Shown: piece by piece, positions 62,701-64,000 of the stretch | Layout of the letters: each line of letters opens with the position of its first letter | Numbering within the stretch: position 1 is the stretch's first letter | NCBI GenBank assembly: GCA_947502405.1 | Contig: CANMZT010000010.1 | Location: 62,001 to 126,000 of the forward strand | Length of the DNA stretch: 64,000 nucleotides | Reading direction: 5' to 3' | Origin: an uncultured Algibacter sp. | Lineage (GTDB): Bacteria; Bacteroidota; Bacteroidia; Flavobacteriales; Flavobacteriaceae | Made by a program: the position numbers and the translations under genes | The notes under the pieces: generated by a model | What the model was told of the DNA's origin: nothing | The model's database searches: none | The model's input: the letters and a program-made list of their open reading frames with translations, nothing else

Positions 62701-63623
62701 ATGGTATAAAAGATAATAATGGTGTTATTATATTAGACTTTACAACACTCGGCGAAATTATTTTTAGAGGACAAGCTTCAGTTCAAAATGGCCAGTTTGA
62801 ATTTGATTTTGTAGTGCCAAAAGATATTGGTATTCCTGTAGGATTAGGTAAAGTTAGCTTTTATTCAAAAAATCAAGATTTAACTCAAAATCAAGCAGGT
62901 GCAAATATTAATTCGGTAAGGATTGGAGGTTTAAATGAAAATGCACCAGAAGATAATACAGGTCCTGTTATTTCATTATTTATGAATGATGAAAATTTTG
63001 TTACTGGAGGGATTACCAATGAGTCTCCAACATTATTAGCTAAAATGGAAGATACTAACGGTATAAATACAGCTAGTGGAATTGGTCATGATATTGTTGC
63101 AATAATTGATGGGGATGAAACAAATCCAATTGTTTTAAATGATTATTATCAAACCGATGTGGATGATTACACTAAGGGTACATTAAGTTTCCCATTTAGA
63201 GATTTAGAATCGGGGTTACACACCTTAACTTTAAAAGCATGGGATGTTTACAATAATTCTTCTATTTCAGAAATACAGTTTGTTGTTTTTGATAAAGACC
63301 AAACTCTAGTTGTAAATAATGTTTTAAATTATCCAAATCCTTTTGTAAACTATACAGAATTTTGGTTCAATCACAATAGTTCGGAACCTTTAGACGTTTC
63401 TATACAGATATTCACTGTTTCAGGTAAATTAGTCAGGACCTTAAATGGACAAACCTCTGGTGGTGTTAAGGCAACGAGTTCATTATCAAGAGATATAGTT
63501 TGGGATGGGCGAGATGATTTTGGAGATAAAATAGGAAAAGGTGTATATGTTTATAAGCTTAAAGTGCATTCTAGCTTACTTAATAAAACAGTTGAGAAGA
63601 TAGAAAAACTTGTGATACTATAA
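59754..63623 (+). CDS. porU: Type IX secretion system sortase PorU
   Basis: 1289 residues. Signal peptide (G-L-F-A-Q), a large N-terminal beta region, then the gingipain-like C25 peptidase domain: Y-I-I-V-T-P-N-N-M, C-L-F-G-D-G-S-Y-D-Y, catalytic His781 in Y-F-G-H-G-G-E-E and Cys815 in V-T-V-T-C-E-F. A C-terminal T9SS-type tail is visible: Y-P-N-P-F, I-F-T-V-S-G-K-L-V, W-D-G-R-D-D-F-G and G-V-Y-V-Y-K-L. PorU removes the CTD signal from cargo and attaches the product to the cell surface. It is followed by porV. Confidence 0.95.
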   Translation: MKKKILFLLLIASTGLFAQQKQYNLVWDRVETLSGDSFSLEVPAFNKKNFSYDGDEGVLFIDQWESKSLINESSIEVSNVTYQSISKTALKDLDLNIIPNKLQYSLENSIARDKIYTFFKCSPIIKDENGNYKKVMSFQINYSSKSKLLKRNTGSKVISSSVLSSGEWYRFYVDTTGVFRLSKSFLKRLGVKVNSVDPRTIKLFGHGGRMIPYSNSEPYPYDVPENAIKLVGEEDGSFDDNDYILFYGQGPKEYNAESRTHINCYTDKTYYYINVSSGNGKRIQEFNQPTGAVDMVVDTFDDYQFHEIDTYNLISLGRRWFGDKFDVDSSKEFNFNFPDIITSQPIRLSVLVATASKSNSQMDVKVNGVEVSSIFVSGVSRPTLANGSSYVGNLNVSSPEIKIGLDFDNLGNPSTIGYLDYISIEARRQLNFNGKQFLFKNNDVALASGIAQYNIANAGQLSEVWDVTDLYNVSNYINTEEASTLSFTSALGTLKSYVAVSPSDYFSPKFDSKTVVNNQNIKGTIFQNSQGTFQDIDYIIVTPNNMFNHAERLAQLNRNQYGLNVKVVGLDEIYNEFSTGNQDIGAIRNMVKYVYDNASTPENRIKYLCLFGDGSYDYKDRIRNNTNIVPSWYSYNSFSLATSFVSDDFYGMMDDNEGNMNASNKLDIAVGRILADTPQRAKEMVDKIESYYIKEAFGSWRNNVVVISDDNDDKLRGDLQFTTNDIGDLISQEKPFLNVTKIHTDAFQQESSAGGNRYPIVTNEIVNAIDNGALVINYFGHGGEEGLAEERILVKPDILGLRNFCKLNCFVTVTCEFTRFDNPFRETAGEFTFWNKDTGAVGLITTTRQVFVNFGITFNRELGQYLFSYSDTDSYGDNEYPTIAEALRLAKNDSSVSGNPQKNLVFFIGDPAMKLAFSRPNVRLTKINDTPIETATDTLKALSYVKLAGEVTDEAGNLLNNYTGTLSTTIYDKVINRQTLANDGIKDNNGVIILDFTTLGEIIFRGQASVQNGQFEFDFVVPKDIGIPVGLGKVSFYSKNQDLTQNQAGANINSVRIGGLNENAPEDNTGPVISLFMNDENFVTGGITNESPTLLAKMEDTNGINTASGIGHDIVAIIDGDETNPIVLNDYYQTDVDDYTKGTLSFPFRDLESGLHTLTLKAWDVYNNSSISEIQFVVFDKDQTLVVNNVLNYPNPFVNYTEFWFNHNSSEPLDVSIQIFTVSGKLVRTLNGQTSGGVKATSSLSRDIVWDGRDDFGDKIGKGVYVYKLKVHSSLLNKTVEKIEKLVIL

Positions 63624-63693
63624 TTACTTAAATGTTTGTAGTCGAAAATTTTAGCATATTAAAGAAATAAAAAATAAGTCTCAAAATAAAAAT

Positions 63694-63701
63694 TATATTT
63701 G
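63694..63701 (+). promoter_or_regulatory. -7 element (TATATTTG) before porV
   Basis: TATATTTG matches TAnnTTTG and lies 18 bases before the porV start, so porV can be transcribed separately from porU. Confidence 0.5.
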
Positions 63702-63719
63702 CAAATTAAAATAGAATTC

Positions 63720-64000
63720 ATGAAGAACCGAATATTGCTATTAATAGCTTTTGCTTTTATTTTAAAAGTAAGCGCACAAGAAACCATAGTTTTTCCTAAT
63801 CAAGATAGAAGAGTTATAACAACAGGAGTTCCCTTTTTATTAATTGCTCCTGATGCACGTGCAGCAGCTATGGGAGATATGGGTGTTGCTACTTCTGTTG
63901 ATGCTTTTTCACAACAGTGGAATTCATCTAAATATGCGTTTTCTGAAACCAAGTCAGGAATAGGAGTTAGTTATACGCCATACTTAAGCAAGTTAGTTAA
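63720..64000 (+). CDS. porV: T9SS outer-membrane protein PorV (5' part, cut by the window)
   Basis: ATG 63720 opens a frame that runs off the window end. It starts with a signal peptide (F-A-F-I-L-K-V-S-A-Q) and continues T-G-V-P-F-L-L-I-A-P-D-A-R-A-A-A-M-G-D-M-G-V-A-T, the hallmark N-terminus of PorV, then W-N-S-S-K-Y-A-F. PorV is a 14-strand outer-membrane protein that carries T9SS cargo to PorU. Its place right after porU is typical of flavobacteria. Confidence 0.9.
   Translation, partial: MKNRILLLIAFAFILKVSAQETIVFPNQDRRVITTGVPFLLIAPDARAAAMGDMGVATSVDAFSQQWNSSKYAFSETKSGIGVSYTPYLSKLV

Noticed and set aside
1-64000. CRISPR array, prophage, transposon or rRNA operon
   Set aside because: No regularly spaced direct repeats with unique spacers, no integrase, transposase or phage structural genes and no rRNA sequence were found.

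Overview
The window reads as chromosomal DNA of a marine-type Flavobacteriaceae (Bacteroidetes). The evidence is the low G+C content, the many lipoprotein signals, the TAnnTTTG promoter element in front of several genes, the gliding and type IX secretion genes gldJ, porU and porV, a mevalonate pathway pair, an arsenosugar biosynthesis cluster and starch-type GH13 lipoproteins. No phage, transposase, rRNA or CRISPR array was seen. Coding density is high. Only the two flanks of the LRR lipoprotein gene (about 400 bases each) and a repeat-bearing gap near 51.8-52.1 kb are sizeable non-coding stretches.

Layout. 1-4540: end of a starch/maltodextrin operon (esterase-like lipoprotein with a premature stop, then two GH13 lipoproteins). 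4640-8214: a GAF-domain protein convergent with an HD-domain protein fused to a Pycsar-effector-like (PycTM) membrane module. 8376-12050: a very large metallophosphatase fused to an Omp85-type barrel through a possibly kinase-like middle. 12152-18174: thioredoxin, thioesterase, GDPD, flavoprotein and small conserved genes running into diphosphomevalonate decarboxylase. 18245-22012: mevalonate kinase, a UbiA-family prenyltransferase, a nitrilase and a pseudouridine synthase paralog without its catalytic Asp. 22285-25682: small conserved proteins, a membrane mannosyltransferase and an LRR lipoprotein. 26114-31671 (minus): an overlapping operon of FAD reductase, polyferredoxin membrane protein, MORN-repeat protein and two GT2 enzymes. 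31922-37329 (plus): DUF547, a porin-like protein, a GH113-like lipoprotein, an Omp85-like protein and lipoproteins. 38164-46545 (minus): the arsenosugar cluster. 46685-51811: acyl-CoA dehydrogenase, AnmK, amino acid dehydrogenase and NhaD. 52107-55284: ExbB-ExbD-TonB-FolC, then tRNA-Val. 55520-64000: a LuxR-type regulator, MurF, GldJ, PorU and the start of PorV.

How genes work together. The arsenosugar genes provide As methylation (ArsM), adenosylation by radical SAM chemistry (ArsS), probable adenine removal (PNP) and glycosylation (two GTs), with a phosphate-type transporter next to them. ExbB/ExbD/TonB energise outer-membrane uptake, which would serve glycan import for the GH13 enzymes. 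GldJ, PorU and PorV belong to the gliding/T9SS machinery, and gldJ and porU are divergent around a 21-bp-period repeat array that could be a shared control region.

The main points for a second look are the 21-bp-period array between gldJ and porU, an intrinsic terminator whose loop holds the start codon of the next gene, the phosphatase/kinase-like/Omp85 fusion, the HD-PycTM fusion, an in-frame TGA at a conserved Trp position in the esterase, a sterol-desaturase-family gene whose N-terminus has no canonical start codon, and a mosaic intergenic repeat family.
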